A DNA stretch of 64,000 bases from Streptomyces musisoli (GCF_016741855.1 NZ_JAERRH010000011.1:124001-188000); one strand, 5' to 3'. Positions 8,391-21,208 are shown, counted from the first letter of the stretch. Notes: generated by a model not told the origin, from the sequence alone. A program made the numbers and translations.

Positions 8391-8810
8391 TCAGGCCTCG
8401 GTCGACTCGGACTCGGCAGCCGCCTCGTCCTTCTTCTCAGCCTTCTTCTTCTGGGTGATGGCCTCACCCTTGCCCTCGTCGTCACCGCCGAGCGCCTCGA
8501 ACGACGGACGCGCGGCCTTCGGAGCCGCGACGAGCAGCGGCGCCGGGGCGGGCTCGCCCTTGAACTTCTGCCAGTCGCCGGTCTTCTTCAGGATGGCGAG
8601 GACGGGCTCGGTCGGCTGCGCGCCGACACCCAGCCAGTACGCGACGCGGTCGGCGTCCACCTCGATGACCGACGGGTTGTAGGTCGGGTGGTACTTGCCG
8701 ATCTCCTCGATGGCCCGGCCGTCACGGCGGGTACGGGAGTCGGCGACGACGATGCGGTAGTGAGGCGAACGGATCTTGCCCAGACGCTTCAGCTTGATCT
8801 TGACTGCCAC
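8391..8810 (-). CDS. rpsP: 30S ribosomal protein S16
   Basis: S16 is a small-subunit assembly protein. The 139-residue product starts [20 protein letters not shown] and contains [13 protein letters not shown] and the [16 protein letters not shown] segment. The C-terminal 45 residues (Lys/Glu/Ala-rich) are an actinobacterial extension. The GTG at 8810 is preceded by CAGGAGAA and decides the start; the frame stays open further upstream without other evidence of coding. It is the first gene of the rpsP-khpA-rimM-trmD set. Confidence 0.96.
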   Translation of the reverse strand: MAVKIKLKRLGKIRSPHYRIVVADSRTRRDGRAIEEIGKYHPTYNPSVIEVDADRVAYWLGVGAQPTEPVLAILKKTGDWQKFKGEPAPAPLLVAAPKAARPSFEALGGDDEGKGEAITQKKKAEKKDEAAAESESTEA

Positions 8811-9147
8811 GGGAGTGGATTCTCCTGGATTTGACGTGGTTGGGCACGGCGAGCTGCCGCGTGGGGTTGCGGTACCCGAATGCCCGATGGACGCGTCAGC
8901 CGGAGGAGAGAGGGGTCCTGTGCGACTGTCGAGTACAGCTAGCCATTGTGCCACACCCTGCGGGTCGCTCTCGGCCGAGGGGGTGTGAGCCGGGGCCGGG
9001 CATGCCTGGGAGGCACCCGGCGTGGAGGTGTCCGTACGCCGGGTGCGCCGGCCGTGCCGCCCGGCCGCCCGCGGTGGACGGCACGGTGCGCCCCTCGTCG
9101 TCCGCGGTCCCGGCACCCACGAGATGCCGGTACGTCCGCGGCCGCGC
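8811..9147. other. intergenic region between the SprT-like gene and rpsP
   Basis: No convincing gene. It holds the rpsP ribosome binding site, a stretch around 8930-8960 (minus strand GGCACAATGGCTAGCTGTACT) that could be an rpsP promoter but lacks a consensus -35, and the hairpin at 9013-9046. Confidence 0.5.
9013..9046. terminator. hairpin downstream of the SprT-like gene
   Basis: Perfect 10-bp stem GCACCCGGCG (9013-9022) with its complement at 9037-9046 and a 14-base loop, about 100 bases past the minus-strand stop at 9148. There is no T-tract. Confidence 0.5.
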
Positions 9148-9744
9148 TCACGCCGCTCCTACGACCTCCGGGATCCGGAACGGCTTGCCGCAGCCGCCGC
9201 AGACGATCGGGGCCTGGGCCAGGACCGAGGGGACCACCCGGACGTTGCGGCCGCAGTCGCACACCGCCTTGACCCGGACGCCGCCGCCGGAGGAGCCGTG
9301 CCGGGCGGCCGGGCCCCGGAAGGTGCGGGAGGTGTCGGCGGAGGTGGCCGCTGTGTGGGCCTTCAGGGCGCGCTGGAGCCGCTCGATGGTCGGGCGGTAG
9401 CGCCTCTTCGCCTCGGGGTTGAGCGTGACCAGCGAGAAACCGCTGCTCGGGTGCGGTTCGTCGGGGTGGTCCAGACCCAGCTCCTCGGCGATCGCGAGGA
9501 AGCGGCGGTTGTGGTAGCGGCCGGCCCGGGAGGTGTCACGGATGCCGCGGGCGGCGGCGATGCCGTGGACGGCCTCGTGGAGCAGTCGCTCGAAGGAGAG
9601 TTCGTGACCGCACGCGGACGACGACTCCCCGATCAGGGACTCTGGCGCGGCAAGGTCCGGCAACTCGGGGTGGTACCGCTGAATGTCGGCCCACGCCTGC
9701 GCCAGCTCTGCGGCGAGAACAGGTGGTGTCTGTGTCGTGCTCAC
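9148..9744 (-). CDS. SprT-like putative zinc metalloprotein
   Basis: A 198-residue protein usually left as hypothetical. Residues 56-60 read HEAVH, a match to the HExxH zinc-protease motif, followed after 17 residues by H78 in [16 protein letters not shown], the arrangement seen in SprT/Spartan-type domains. Near the C-terminus the pairs CDCG and CGGCG, about 25 residues apart, form a zinc-ribbon-like element. SprT-type proteases in eukaryotes degrade DNA-protein crosslinks; a similar role here is only a hypothesis. The GTG at 9744 has no Shine-Dalgarno sequence, so the start is uncertain. Confidence 0.75.
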   Translation of the reverse strand: MSTTQTPPVLAAELAQAWADIQRYHPELPDLAAPESLIGESSSACGHELSFERLLHEAVHGIAAARGIRDTSRAGRYHNRRFLAIAEELGLDHPDEPHPSSGFSLVTLNPEAKRRYRPTIERLQRALKAHTAATSADTSRTFRGPAARHGSSGGGVRVKAVCDCGRNVRVVPSVLAQAPIVCGGCGKPFRIPEVVGAA

Positions 9745-10261
9745 GTAATGACAACGAGCGGGGGTGCCACTGTGTTCCTATTCCGGGGCATCCCAAATAA
9801 TTTGCACGTACCCGTCAGTTGCCGCTGATGCGTCCTGACGAGGGCGGGTGCGCTGATCTGCGGAGAAGCGTCACAGCTCCTACCAAGCTGGTGCGTAGTC
9901 CGCGCTACGCAGCACCCGTGAGTGCCGATGCGACGGTGGCCGGCCGCTGCGCAAGAGGTGTTTCGGCCGCTCTCGGCGCGCATGCCCCACTCCGGTCAGC
10001 GCCGCCGGTGCTCGTGACGTTACCGGGCACCGCTCCGTCCCTCGCCACCGGCCCGGCCCCGGGGCGCACACCGTACGGCCCTCCAGGTTGCCGGGACGTG
10101 AAATCTCGCCACACCCGCGTCCGGGGCCCAAGCCGGGGCCCACGACCCCTGGACGGCACCGCGAGCCGGGAGTTACCTGGCATACGTGGGAAGTGCGCGC
10201 GCACGACACGGGGGCCACACAACCGGGACAGCGGCGACTGCCGGCGGATTGGGGCGCTTCT
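9745..10261. other. intergenic region between divergent SprT-like and methyltransferase genes
   Basis: Roughly 500 bases with no gene that I can support. The end near the SprT-like gene has an unusually AT-rich patch (around 9790-9805) with CAAAT and ATTTG arms around one base, likely part of a promoter. Open frames on both strands lack family signatures and clear ribosome binding sites. Confidence 0.5.
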
Positions 10262-11146
10262 ATGACACCTACGCTCGTGCGACAGCACGTGTCTCACGCG
10301 GATTCGGCACCTCGCGTGGACCGGTGCGCACGCGCGCGTGACTGGTCCGAGATCCAGGAGCGGATGCTCGTACCGCTCCACCAGGCCGTGTACGACCGGC
10401 TCGAAGTGGGCCCCGCCACCCGGCTGCTGGGCCTGAACTGCGGCTCCGGGCTCGCCCTGCTGACGGCGGCCTCCCGGGGCGCCGCGGTCACCGGCGTCGA
10501 CTCCGCCTCGCCCGAACGGCTCGCCCTCGCCCGCGAGCGCTTCCTGCCGGACGGCCGGCCCGGCAGGGGCGCGGACGCCGGGCGCGGCGCACGCGCGCGT
10601 ACGGCGGTGACGCTCCTCGACGGTCCGCCCGCGGCCGGGGCCGGCGCGGAGACGGCCCCGTACACCCTGGTGACCGTCTTCGAGCCGATCGGCGGCCTCG
10701 CGGGCGACTCCGAGGGGCTCGGCGAACTGCTCGCCGGCGCGCTTCCGTCCGCCGCGCGCGGGGCCGCGGTGGTGCTGGCCGGCTGGGGGCCGCCGGAGCG
10801 CTGCGCCACCTCCTCCGTGCTGCGGGTGGCCGCCCGGCTGGCCGATCCGCTGCGCAGCGCGCGCGGCTGGCGGCCCGCCCGGCGTGACGACCTGGAGGAG
10901 GCCGCGGGACGGGCCGGGCTGAAGCCGGACGGCTCGGGCCGGGTCGCCTGTCCGTTCGGGTACGCCGACCTCGACAGCGCCGTACGGGGGCTGCTGTCGA
11001 CCGGCCTGTTCGACGCGGCGACCGCGGCGACCGACGCCAAACAGGTCGACAAGGAGCTGACGGAGGCCCTGCACCGGCACCGGCGCCCGGACGGCACCGT
11101 GTGGATGCCGAACGTCTTCCGCTATCTGATCGCGCGTGTGCCCTAG
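10262..11146 (+). CDS. SAM-dependent methyltransferase
   Basis: A 294-residue class I methyltransferase-like protein. Motif I is LGLNCGSGLALLTAASRG near residues 53-70 and is followed by the acidic residue of TGVDSA. The substrate is not predictable; a C-terminal YADLDSAVRGLLSTGLFD segment resembles those of small-molecule methyltransferases. The ATG at 10262 was chosen because it begins the recognisable protein; the frame extends upstream to 10088 without signature sequence, and no strong Shine-Dalgarno is seen at either site. It stands alone, convergent with ftsH. Confidence 0.82.
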   Translation: MTPTLVRQHVSHADSAPRVDRCARARDWSEIQERMLVPLHQAVYDRLEVGPATRLLGLNCGSGLALLTAASRGAAVTGVDSASPERLALARERFLPDGRPGRGADAGRGARARTAVTLLDGPPAAGAGAETAPYTLVTVFEPIGGLAGDSEGLGELLAGALPSAARGAAVVLAGWGPPERCATSSVLRVAARLADPLRSARGWRPARRDDLEEAAGRAGLKPDGSGRVACPFGYADLDSAVRGLLSTGLFDAATAATDAKQVDKELTEALHRHRRPDGTVWMPNVFRYLIARVP

Positions 11147-11163
11147 GCTAGGGTCTTTCGTTT

Positions 11164-11219
11164 GGATCAGGCCGGGCAGGCTGGTGACGCGGCCGCCGGC
11201 GTCCGGGGCGGCCTGGTCC
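11164..11219. terminator. long stem between convergent methyltransferase and ftsH
   Basis: GGATCAGGCCG at 11164-11174 pairs with 11209-11219 (one G-T wobble) around a 34-base GC-rich loop. It fills the 85-base gap between two convergent stops, so it may serve both genes. Confidence 0.35.
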
Positions 11220-11231
11220 GGTGGGGCTGCC

Positions 11232-13172
<1,941 letters not shown>

Positions 13173-13212
13173 ATCCGGAAGGTACGACACCGGCCGGGGA
13201 CCGGCATGCGCA

Positions 13213-13241
13213 GGGGCGCCCCTCCGGCGGAAGGGCGCCCC
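13213..13241. terminator. hairpin downstream of ffh
   Basis: GGGGCGCCC at 13213-13221 pairs exactly with 13233-13241 (9 bp, 11-base loop), beginning 19 bases past the ffh stop and ending 40 bases before the ftsH start. Confidence 0.55.
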
Positions 13242-13259
13242 GACGACGTACGGGCCCGG

Positions 13260-14810
13260 TCAGCCCATGAACTTCTTGAACTCGTCCGGCAGCTCGAAGT
13301 CCTGGCCACCCTGCTGCGGCAGACCGAAGGCGCCGCCGTTCTGCGCGGCGGCCTCGCGGCGCTGGGCCTCCTCCAGCTCCTGCTGCTTGCGCTTCATCGG
13401 GTTGCCGGAACGCTGCTTGCCCTTGGCCTTCTTCGGCTGCTTCTTGGTCCGGCCGGGGCCACCGCCCATGCCCGGGATCCCGGGCATGCCCGGCATACCG
13501 CCGCCCTGGGCCATGCGGGACATCATCTTGCGGGCCTCGAAGAACCGCTCGACCAGGTTCTTCACGGCGCTGACCTCGACGCCGGAACCCTTGGCGATAC
13601 GGGCGCGGCGGGAGCCGTTGATGATCGTCGGGTCCTGGCGCTCGCCCGGCGTCATCGACTTGATGATCGCGGCGGTGCGGTCGACGTCCCGCTCGTCCAG
13701 GTTGGCGATCTGGTCCTTGATCTGGCCCATGCCCGGGAGCATGCCGAGCAGCTTGCTGATGCTGCCCATCTTCCTGACCTGCTCCATCTGGGACAGGAAG
13801 TCGTCCAGGGTGAAGTCCTGGCCCTTCTTGGACGCCAGCTTCGAGGCCATCTTCTGGGCCTCTTCCTGGCTGAACGTCTTCTCCGCCTGCTCGATCAGGG
13901 TGAGCAGGTCACCCATGTCGAGGATGCGGGAGGCCATCCGGTCCGGGTGGAACGCGTCGAAGTCGTCCAGCTTCTCGCCGTTCGACGCGAACATGATCGG
14001 CTTGCCGGTGATCTGCCGGATCGACAGGGCCGCACCACCGCGGGCGTCACCGTCGAGCTTGGAGAGGACCACGCCGTCGAAGCCGACGCCGTCACGGAAC
14101 GCCTCGGCGGTGTTGACCGCGTCCTGACCGATCATGGCGTCGACGACGAACAGGATCTCGTCCGGGGAGACGGCGTCCCGGATGTCCGCGGCCTGCTGCA
14201 TCATCTCGGCGTCGATACCGAGGCGGCCGGCGGTGTCCACGATCACGATGTCGTGGACCTTGGACCGCGCGAAGTCGATGGAGTCCTTGGCGACCTTCAC
14301 CGGGTCACCGACGCCGTTGCCCGGCTCCGGGGCGTACACGGCGATGCCGGCACGCTCGGCGACGACGCTCAGCTGGTTCACGGCGTTCGGGCGCTGCAGG
14401 TCACAGGCCACCAGCAGCGGGGAGTGGCCCTGCTCCTTCAGCCACCGGCCGAGCTTGCCCGCGAGGGTGGTCTTACCGGCACCCTGGAGACCGGCCAGCA
14501 TGATCACGGTCGGCGGCTGCTTGGCGAAGCGCAGCCGCCGGGTCTCGCCGCCGAGGATGGTGACCAGTTCCTCGTTGACGATCTTGAGGACCTGCTGCGC
14601 CGGGTTCAGCGCCCGGGAGACGTCGGCGCCGAGTGCGCGCTCCTTGACGTTCTTGATGAACGTGCGGACGACAGGCAGGGCCACGTCCGCTTCGAGGAGC
14701 GCGATACGGATCTCGCGCGCCGTGGCGTCGATGTCCGCCTCGGAGAGCCGTCCCTTGCCGCGCAGGTTCTTGAAAGTCGCTGACAGGCGATCGGAGAGAG
14801 TGTCGAACAC
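13260..14810 (-). CDS. ffh: signal recognition particle GTPase Ffh
   Basis: The protein subunit of bacterial SRP: it binds signal sequences with its M domain and docks ribosomes to the receptor FtsY, which is encoded at 22441-23643. The 516-residue product has the N domain, G1 GLQGAGKTTLAGKL, DTAGRLGID and the Met/Gly-rich M domain (MPGMGQIKDQI, then MMSRMAQGGGMPGMPG). A Lys/Gln/Gly-rich tail of about 60 residues follows. The GTG start at 14810 begins the canonical MFDTLSDRLSATFKNLRG. It follows glnD on the same strand after an 84-base gap. Confidence 0.97.
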   Translation of the reverse strand: MFDTLSDRLSATFKNLRGKGRLSEADIDATAREIRIALLEADVALPVVRTFIKNVKERALGADVSRALNPAQQVLKIVNEELVTILGGETRRLRFAKQPPTVIMLAGLQGAGKTTLAGKLGRWLKEQGHSPLLVACDLQRPNAVNQLSVVAERAGIAVYAPEPGNGVGDPVKVAKDSIDFARSKVHDIVIVDTAGRLGIDAEMMQQAADIRDAVSPDEILFVVDAMIGQDAVNTAEAFRDGVGFDGVVLSKLDGDARGGAALSIRQITGKPIMFASNGEKLDDFDAFHPDRMASRILDMGDLLTLIEQAEKTFSQEEAQKMASKLASKKGQDFTLDDFLSQMEQVRKMGSISKLLGMLPGMGQIKDQIANLDERDVDRTAAIIKSMTPGERQDPTIINGSRRARIAKGSGVEVSAVKNLVERFFEARKMMSRMAQGGGMPGMPGIPGMGGGPGRTKKQPKKAKGKQRSGNPMKRKQQELEEAQRREAAAQNGGAFGLPQQGGQDFELPDEFKKFMG

Positions 14811-14894
14811 GGCGCTCGCGGTCCTCGGGGTCGGTGACGGTCTTGTAGGAATCGCCCTCCAGGGTATCCCGGCGCCGACGGCACCGGGGCAGGG

Positions 14895-17381
14895 TCATCC
14901 CCGCAACGTCTCCTCCAGGACCCGCGCCGTCGACGTCGCGTCCCCGTCGGGCAGCGGCGCGCCCGCCCCCGTCGTGACATAGAACGCATCCACCGCGTTG
15001 GAGCCCAGGGTGCTCACGTGCATGCTCCGCACCCGCACGCCCGCCTTCTCCAGGGCCATCCCGATGCGGTGCAGCAGGCCCGGTGCGTCCTGGGCGCGGA
15101 CCTCGATGACCGTGGCGTGCCGGGAGGCCGCCGGCGCCACCGTCACCCTGGGCGGCGGGGCGGTCCAGCCGCGGCGCCGGGGGTAGGCGGCGTCCCGCTC
15201 GGCCAGCCGGCCGGCGATGTCCAGGGAGCCGTCCAGGGCACGGACGAGGTCGGCGCGCAGGCGGGTCGCCTGGGGCAGGGAGCCGTACTCGGCGGCGACC
15301 CGCCAGTTGAGCAGGAGGACCGTGCTCTCGTCGTCCACGTCGTCCGGCAGGCGCAGGGCACGCAGTTCCGCCGTGCGGACGGTGAGGCGGTGCACGGCGA
15401 GCACGCCGGCGACCGCGGGCAGTACGCCCGGCTGGTCGGGGACGGCGATGAGGAGTTCCACACCCAGCGGTTCCGGATCACCGGACGGTTCCTCGTCGGG
15501 CACGGGTTCCGGCTGGGCGCGCAGGGCGAGGACCGGGCCGCCGGTGCGGAAGGCCTCGATGGCGACCCGCTCCTGCCCGGCGGTGGGCGCTGCCGGCTCG
15601 GGCTCGTCGGGTGCGTCTCCGGCGAGGACGGCCCCGACGCGGCGTACGAGGTCGGCGACGAGGGAGCCGCGCCAGGTGGACCAGGCGGCCGGGCCGGTCG
15701 CGAGGGCGTCCGCCTCCGTCAGGGCGTGCAGCAGCTCCAGGGTGCTCTGGGTGCCGACCGCCTCGGCGACCGAGCGGACGGTGGCGGGGTCGTCCAGGTC
15801 GCGGCGGGTGGCCGTCTCGACCAGCAGCAGGTGGTGGCGGACGAGTGCCGACAGGACGGCCACGTCGGCGCGGTCGAAGCCGATGCGCGTGGCGACGTCC
15901 GTGGCGATGATCTCGCCGGCCACCGAGTGGTCGCCGGGCCAGCCCTTGCCGATGTCGTGCAGCAGGGCGGCGACCAGCAGCAGGTCGGGGCGGCTGACGC
16001 GGCGGGTGAGTTCGGAGGCGCGGACGGCGGTCTCGATCAGGTGCCGGTCGACCGTCCACAGGTGGACGGCGTTGCGCTGGGGCCGGCAGCGGACCCGTTC
16101 CCAGTCGGGGAGCAGGCGGGTGATCAGGCCCTCGGCCTCCAGGGCCTCCCAGACGTCGACCGTCGGGCGGCCGGAGCCGAGCAGGGTGACCAGTTGTTCC
16201 CGGGCTTCGGCGGGCCACGGGGTGGGCAGGGGGCGCGTGGTGGCGGCCATGTGCCGTACGGCGTGCAGGGAGAGCGGGAGGCCGGCCTGTGCGGCGGCGG
16301 CCGCGGCCCGCAGCGGGAGCACGGGGTCGCGTTCAGGGCGCGCGGTTCGGGCGAGCACCACCTCGCCGTCCTGCTCGACCACGCCCTCGGCCAGGGGCGA
16401 CCGTTCCGCGGCCGGCTTGCCGCCCGGCGCCCTCCCGTCGCCCGCCACCGTCCTTCTGATCGCCAGTCGGCGCAGACGGGGCCGCACGGCGCGCGAGCGC
16501 AGGACGCGCCCCACTTCGCGCCAGGTGACGTCGCTGGCGTACGCGATCACCCGCGCCGCCTCGTACACCTGCCGCAGCAGGGTGTCGGCGTCCAGCAGAT
16601 CCAGTTCGGCGGCCACCTGGTCCTGCTCCTGAAGCGCGAGCCGGTCGGTGGCGCGGCCGGTGGCCAGGTGGAGGGCGTCGCGTACGTCGAGCAGGCGACG
16701 GCGGGCGTCGGCCAGGCCCTCACGGGGGGCGTCGGCGAGCCAGGAGGCGGCGACGGCGCGCAGGGCGGTGGCGTCGCGGAGGCCGCCCCGGGCCTCCTTG
16801 AGGTCGGGTTCCAGCAGGTACTGGAGTTCACCCTGGCGTGCGGCGCGGTCGGCGCACAGCTCCTGGAGTTGCGGGAGGCGTTCGGGGGCCTGGTTGCGCC
16901 AGTCGGCGAGGGCGGCGGCGCGCAGCCCGGCGGTGAGGGCGGGGTCGCCGGCGAGGTGGCGGGCGTCCAGGAGGCCGAGGTGGACCTTCAGGTCCTCGCC
17001 GGCCGTCTTCCGGGCCTCGGCGGGGGTGCGCACGGAGTGGTCGAGGGTGATGCCGAGGTCCCAGACGGGGTACCAGAGCCGGTCGGCGAGGGCGGCGATC
17101 GCGCCGGAGTCGGAGCCGTCGTGCAGCAGGACGAGGTCCAGGTCGCTGCGCGGGGACAGTTCCCGGCGGCCGTAGCCGCCGACGGCGACGAGCGCGGCAC
17201 CGGGCAGCTCCGCGGCCGCCGCGTCGAACAGTCCGGCGAGCCAGTCGTCGGTCAGTTCGGCGAGGGCGGTACGGCGCGGCGGCCCGGACCGCGCCTCCTC
17301 GGTGAGGAGGCGCAGCCGGGCCGCCGCGTAGCCGCCGGGACCTGAGTCTTCCGTCTCTTTGTGCACATCCGTACCCGTCAC
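14895..17381 (-). CDS. glnD: PII nucleotidyltransferase / deadenylylase GlnD
   Basis: Modifies the PII protein GlnK; in S. coelicolor the homologue acts as an adenylyltransferase on Tyr51 rather than a uridylyltransferase. The 828-residue product has the nucleotidyltransferase motif GGYGRRELSPRSDLDL near residue 70, an HD hydrolase motif (LLHDIGKGWPGDHS) near residue 477, and two C-terminal ACT domains that sense glutamine. The GTG at 17381 (VTGTDVHKETED) is chosen because GGGAG lies seven bases before it; a GTG five codons inside is the alternative. It is the last gene of amtB-glnK-glnD, 44 bases after glnK. Confidence 0.95.
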   Translation of the reverse strand: MTGTDVHKETEDSGPGGYAAARLRLLTEEARSGPPRRTALAELTDDWLAGLFDAAAAELPGAALVAVGGYGRRELSPRSDLDLVLLHDGSDSGAIAALADRLWYPVWDLGITLDHSVRTPAEARKTAGEDLKVHLGLLDARHLAGDPALTAGLRAAALADWRNQAPERLPQLQELCADRAARQGELQYLLEPDLKEARGGLRDATALRAVAASWLADAPREGLADARRRLLDVRDALHLATGRATDRLALQEQDQVAAELDLLDADTLLRQVYEAARVIAYASDVTWREVGRVLRSRAVRPRLRRLAIRRTVAGDGRAPGGKPAAERSPLAEGVVEQDGEVVLARTARPERDPVLPLRAAAAAAQAGLPLSLHAVRHMAATTRPLPTPWPAEAREQLVTLLGSGRPTVDVWEALEAEGLITRLLPDWERVRCRPQRNAVHLWTVDRHLIETAVRASELTRRVSRPDLLLVAALLHDIGKGWPGDHSVAGEIIATDVATRIGFDRADVAVLSALVRHHLLLVETATRRDLDDPATVRSVAEAVGTQSTLELLHALTEADALATGPAAWSTWRGSLVADLVRRVGAVLAGDAPDEPEPAAPTAGQERVAIEAFRTGGPVLALRAQPEPVPDEEPSGDPEPLGVELLIAVPDQPGVLPAVAGVLAVHRLTVRTAELRALRLPDDVDDESTVLLLNWRVAAEYGSLPQATRLRADLVRALDGSLDIAGRLAERDAAYPRRRGWTAPPPRVTVAPAASRHATVIEVRAQDAPGLLHRIGMALEKAGVRVRSMHVSTLGSNAVDAFYVTTGAGAPLPDGDATSTARVLEETLRG

Positions 17382-17425
17382 CCGGTGACTCCCGTCCTGT
17401 TTCCCCTGACCCAGATTCTCCTGTG

Positions 17426-19177
<1,752 letters not shown>

Positions 19178-19227
19178 TTATGCGCCATGAGATTGGCGCA
19201 GCGCGGTTTCGGTGGAGGCCCCTCGTT

Positions 19228-19263
19228 GTTTCGCCGGGGTGACGAAGGCACCTGGCGTGTTAC
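19228..19263 (-). promoter_or_regulatory. GlnR-type operator upstream of amtB
   Basis: Reading the minus strand, GTCAC (19239-19243), six bases, then GAAAC (19228-19232) matches the GlnR half-site pair gTnAC-n6-GAAAC exactly. Further upstream GTAAC (19259-19263) followed after six bases by GGTGC forms a weaker second pair; the gap between the pairs is four bases instead of the usual six. Location 127-162 bases before the amtB start fits a nitrogen-limitation promoter. GlnR control of amtB-glnK-glnD is known in S. coelicolor; here it is inferred from the motif. Confidence 0.7.
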
Positions 19264-19729
19264 GCGTCCATGAACTGCCGGAGGCCGGGCGCACCGATCG
19301 TTATCGTGGCGCAACCATCGTGACCACGACCGGGCCTTCACGCACGTGCGGCCGCGGCGATCGGGCGGGCAGGACCGCGATCACCACGCGTGTACGACCG
19401 GACCGCGGGCCGGGAAACCACTGCGGACCGTGGACCGGGGAACCACTGCGGACCGTGGACCGGGGAAGCACTGGGGGCCGTGGACCGGGGAAGCACTGCG
19501 GTCCGCCGGCCGGTGGGCGTCTGCGGCGGGCGGTCACGCCCGCGGGGGCGGCGCCGGTTCGGGCGCGAGAAGGAGCCGGCCGCGGCCGGCCTCTCGATGA
19601 CCTGGCATGGGGGAGCCGAGTCGGGCAGTTCGGGAGGACCGGCCGCGGCCGGGGCTTTGGGTGTACCGGGTGGTCGGACCGCCTTCGCGGTCATGGGTGG
19701 CTGGGACCGCCTTCGCGGTCACGGGTGGG
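19264..19729. other. repeat-rich intergenic region between the amtB promoter and nsdA
   Basis: Contains no supported gene. It holds four 25-bp tandem repeats (19401-19500), two copies of the palindrome GGCCGCGGCC (near 19580 and 19640), and the hairpin-forming 28-bp repeats that run into the nsdA 3' end. Confidence 0.6.
19401..19500. repeat. 25-bp tandem repeat, four copies
   Basis: Units start at 19401, 19426, 19451 and 19476 with consensus gaccgtggaccggggaa followed by (c/g)cactgcg; a partial fifth unit follows at 19501. Copies 2 and 3 are nearly identical. The period is not a multiple of three and no gene covers it. Confidence 0.9.
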
Positions 19730-19748
19730 TCAGACCGCCTCCGCGGTC
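19677..19748. terminator. three 28-bp tandem repeats each forming a hairpin at the nsdA 3' end
   Basis: GACCGC and its complement GCGGTC around a four-base loop occur at 19677-19692, 19705-19720 and 19733-19748, exactly 28 bases apart. The first two lie just past the nsdA stop and the third lies inside its last codons. As 6-bp GC hairpins in series they look like a multi-hairpin transcription terminator that arose by duplication of the gene's own 3' end. Confidence 0.6.
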
Positions 19749-21208
19749 TCCGGCAGGTCGACGGCGAGCTTGTCGGAGAGGCCGACCACGGCGGCGAGGT
19801 CGCCGTAGTCGCGTACGGCCGTGTCGACCGTCTTCCGGATACGGGTGTTCACCCGCTCGGAGCGGACCTTCTTGGCGATGTCCATGGCCCGCGCGGCGTA
19901 CTCGGTGCTGTGCTCGGGCTCGCGCTGGAGGAGGTGCACGGTGGACATGCCGATGAGGTTGAGCGCGTACGACCGCTGGTGCTCGGGGTCCTTGGCGAAC
20001 AGCTCGACCGCCCGCTGCATGAGCGGCTCGGCGAGGGAGGCGTAGGTCGGGCTGCGTCCGGCGATGTAGGCGAGGTCGCGGAAGGAGTGGGAGTTCTCGC
20101 CGTACAGCTCGGCCTCGGAGAAGAAACGGATCCAGTCGGGGTCCGGCTCGTCCCACTCGTCGGCCTCGGCGAAGGTGTCCTCGGCCATGCGGACCGCGCG
20201 CTTGGTCCTGCCCGGCTGGCCCATGTTGGCGTAGGCGCGGGCCTCCATCGCATACAGCATGGACTGGGTGCGCGGGCTCGCGCAGTCACGGCTGCCGTAC
20301 TGGGCGAGGTGGATCAGCTCCAGCGCGTCCTCGGGCCGGCCCAGGTGGATCATCTGGCGGCTCATGCTGGAGAGGATGTACGAGCCGAGGGGCTTGTCGC
20401 CGGCTTCCTTGGCCGCGTGCAGGGCGAGCACGAAGTACTTCTGCGCGGTGGGCTGGAGGCCGACGTCGTACGACATCCAGCCGGCCAGCTCGGCCAGCTC
20501 GGCGGCGACCTGGAACAGCTTGCGGGTGGTGGCCTCGGGCTGGGGCTCCTGGAGCAGGTCGGTGACCTCGTGCAGCTGGCCGACGACCGCCTTGCGGCGC
20601 AGCCCGCCGCCGCACTGGGCGTCCCACTGGCGGAACATGCGCGTGGTGGACTCCAGCAGGTCCAGCTCGGGCCGGGACAGCCGGCCCGGCCTGCGCATGT
20701 CGACCGCCGGCTGGGGCTCGGCCGGGACCGGGGAGCCCGGGGTGGGCACGAGCCAGCGCTGCATGGGCTCGATGAGGGAGGGGCCCGCGGACAGCGCGAG
20801 CGAGGTCCCGAGGAAGCCGCGCCGGGCGAGCATCAGGTCGCTGCGGGAGAACTCGCCGAGCAGGGCGACCGTCTGCGGGCCCGTCCACGGCAGGTCGACG
20901 CCCGAGGCCGCGGGCGACTGGCGGGCGGCGCGCAGGCCGAGGTCCTCGATGGACACCACGCAGCCGAAGCGCTCCGAGAACAGCTCCGAGAGGATCCGCG
21001 GGATCGGTTCGCGCGGGTTCTCCCCGTCGAGCCAGCGGCGCACCCGCGAGGTGTCGGTGGAGATGTGGTTGGCACCCAACTGGCGTGCCCTGCGGTTCAC
21101 CTGGCGGGCCAGCTCGCCCTTGGACCAGCCGCTGCGCACGAACCACGAGCCGAGCAGCTCGTTGGGGCGCTTGTCAGCGTTCGTCCCGCTACCGCCGTTG
21201 CCGCCCAC
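19730..21208 (-). CDS. nsdA: NsdA-type regulator of sporulation and antibiotic production
   Basis: A 492-residue protein matching NsdA of S. coelicolor, whose loss raises sporulation and actinorhodin production. The N-terminal 70 residues (ELLGSWFVRSGWSKGELAR) look like an HTH-type segment also found in other Streptomyces regulators; the rest is helical with TPR-like spacing (YFVLALHAAKEAGDKPLG, AYANMGQPGRTKRAVRMAED). No enzymatic motif is seen, and no signal peptide. The GTG at 21208 gives the familiar MGGNGGSGTNADKRPNELL start. It is transcribed alone; a TAGGGT hexamer about 50 bases upstream may be its -10. Confidence 0.92.
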   Translation of the reverse strand: MGGNGGSGTNADKRPNELLGSWFVRSGWSKGELARQVNRRARQLGANHISTDTSRVRRWLDGENPREPIPRILSELFSERFGCVVSIEDLGLRAARQSPAASGVDLPWTGPQTVALLGEFSRSDLMLARRGFLGTSLALSAGPSLIEPMQRWLVPTPGSPVPAEPQPAVDMRRPGRLSRPELDLLESTTRMFRQWDAQCGGGLRRKAVVGQLHEVTDLLQEPQPEATTRKLFQVAAELAELAGWMSYDVGLQPTAQKYFVLALHAAKEAGDKPLGSYILSSMSRQMIHLGRPEDALELIHLAQYGSRDCASPRTQSMLYAMEARAYANMGQPGRTKRAVRMAEDTFAEADEWDEPDPDWIRFFSEAELYGENSHSFRDLAYIAGRSPTYASLAEPLMQRAVELFAKDPEHQRSYALNLIGMSTVHLLQREPEHSTEYAARAMDIAKKVRSERVNTRIRKTVDTAVRDYGDLAAVVGLSDKLAVDLPETAEAV

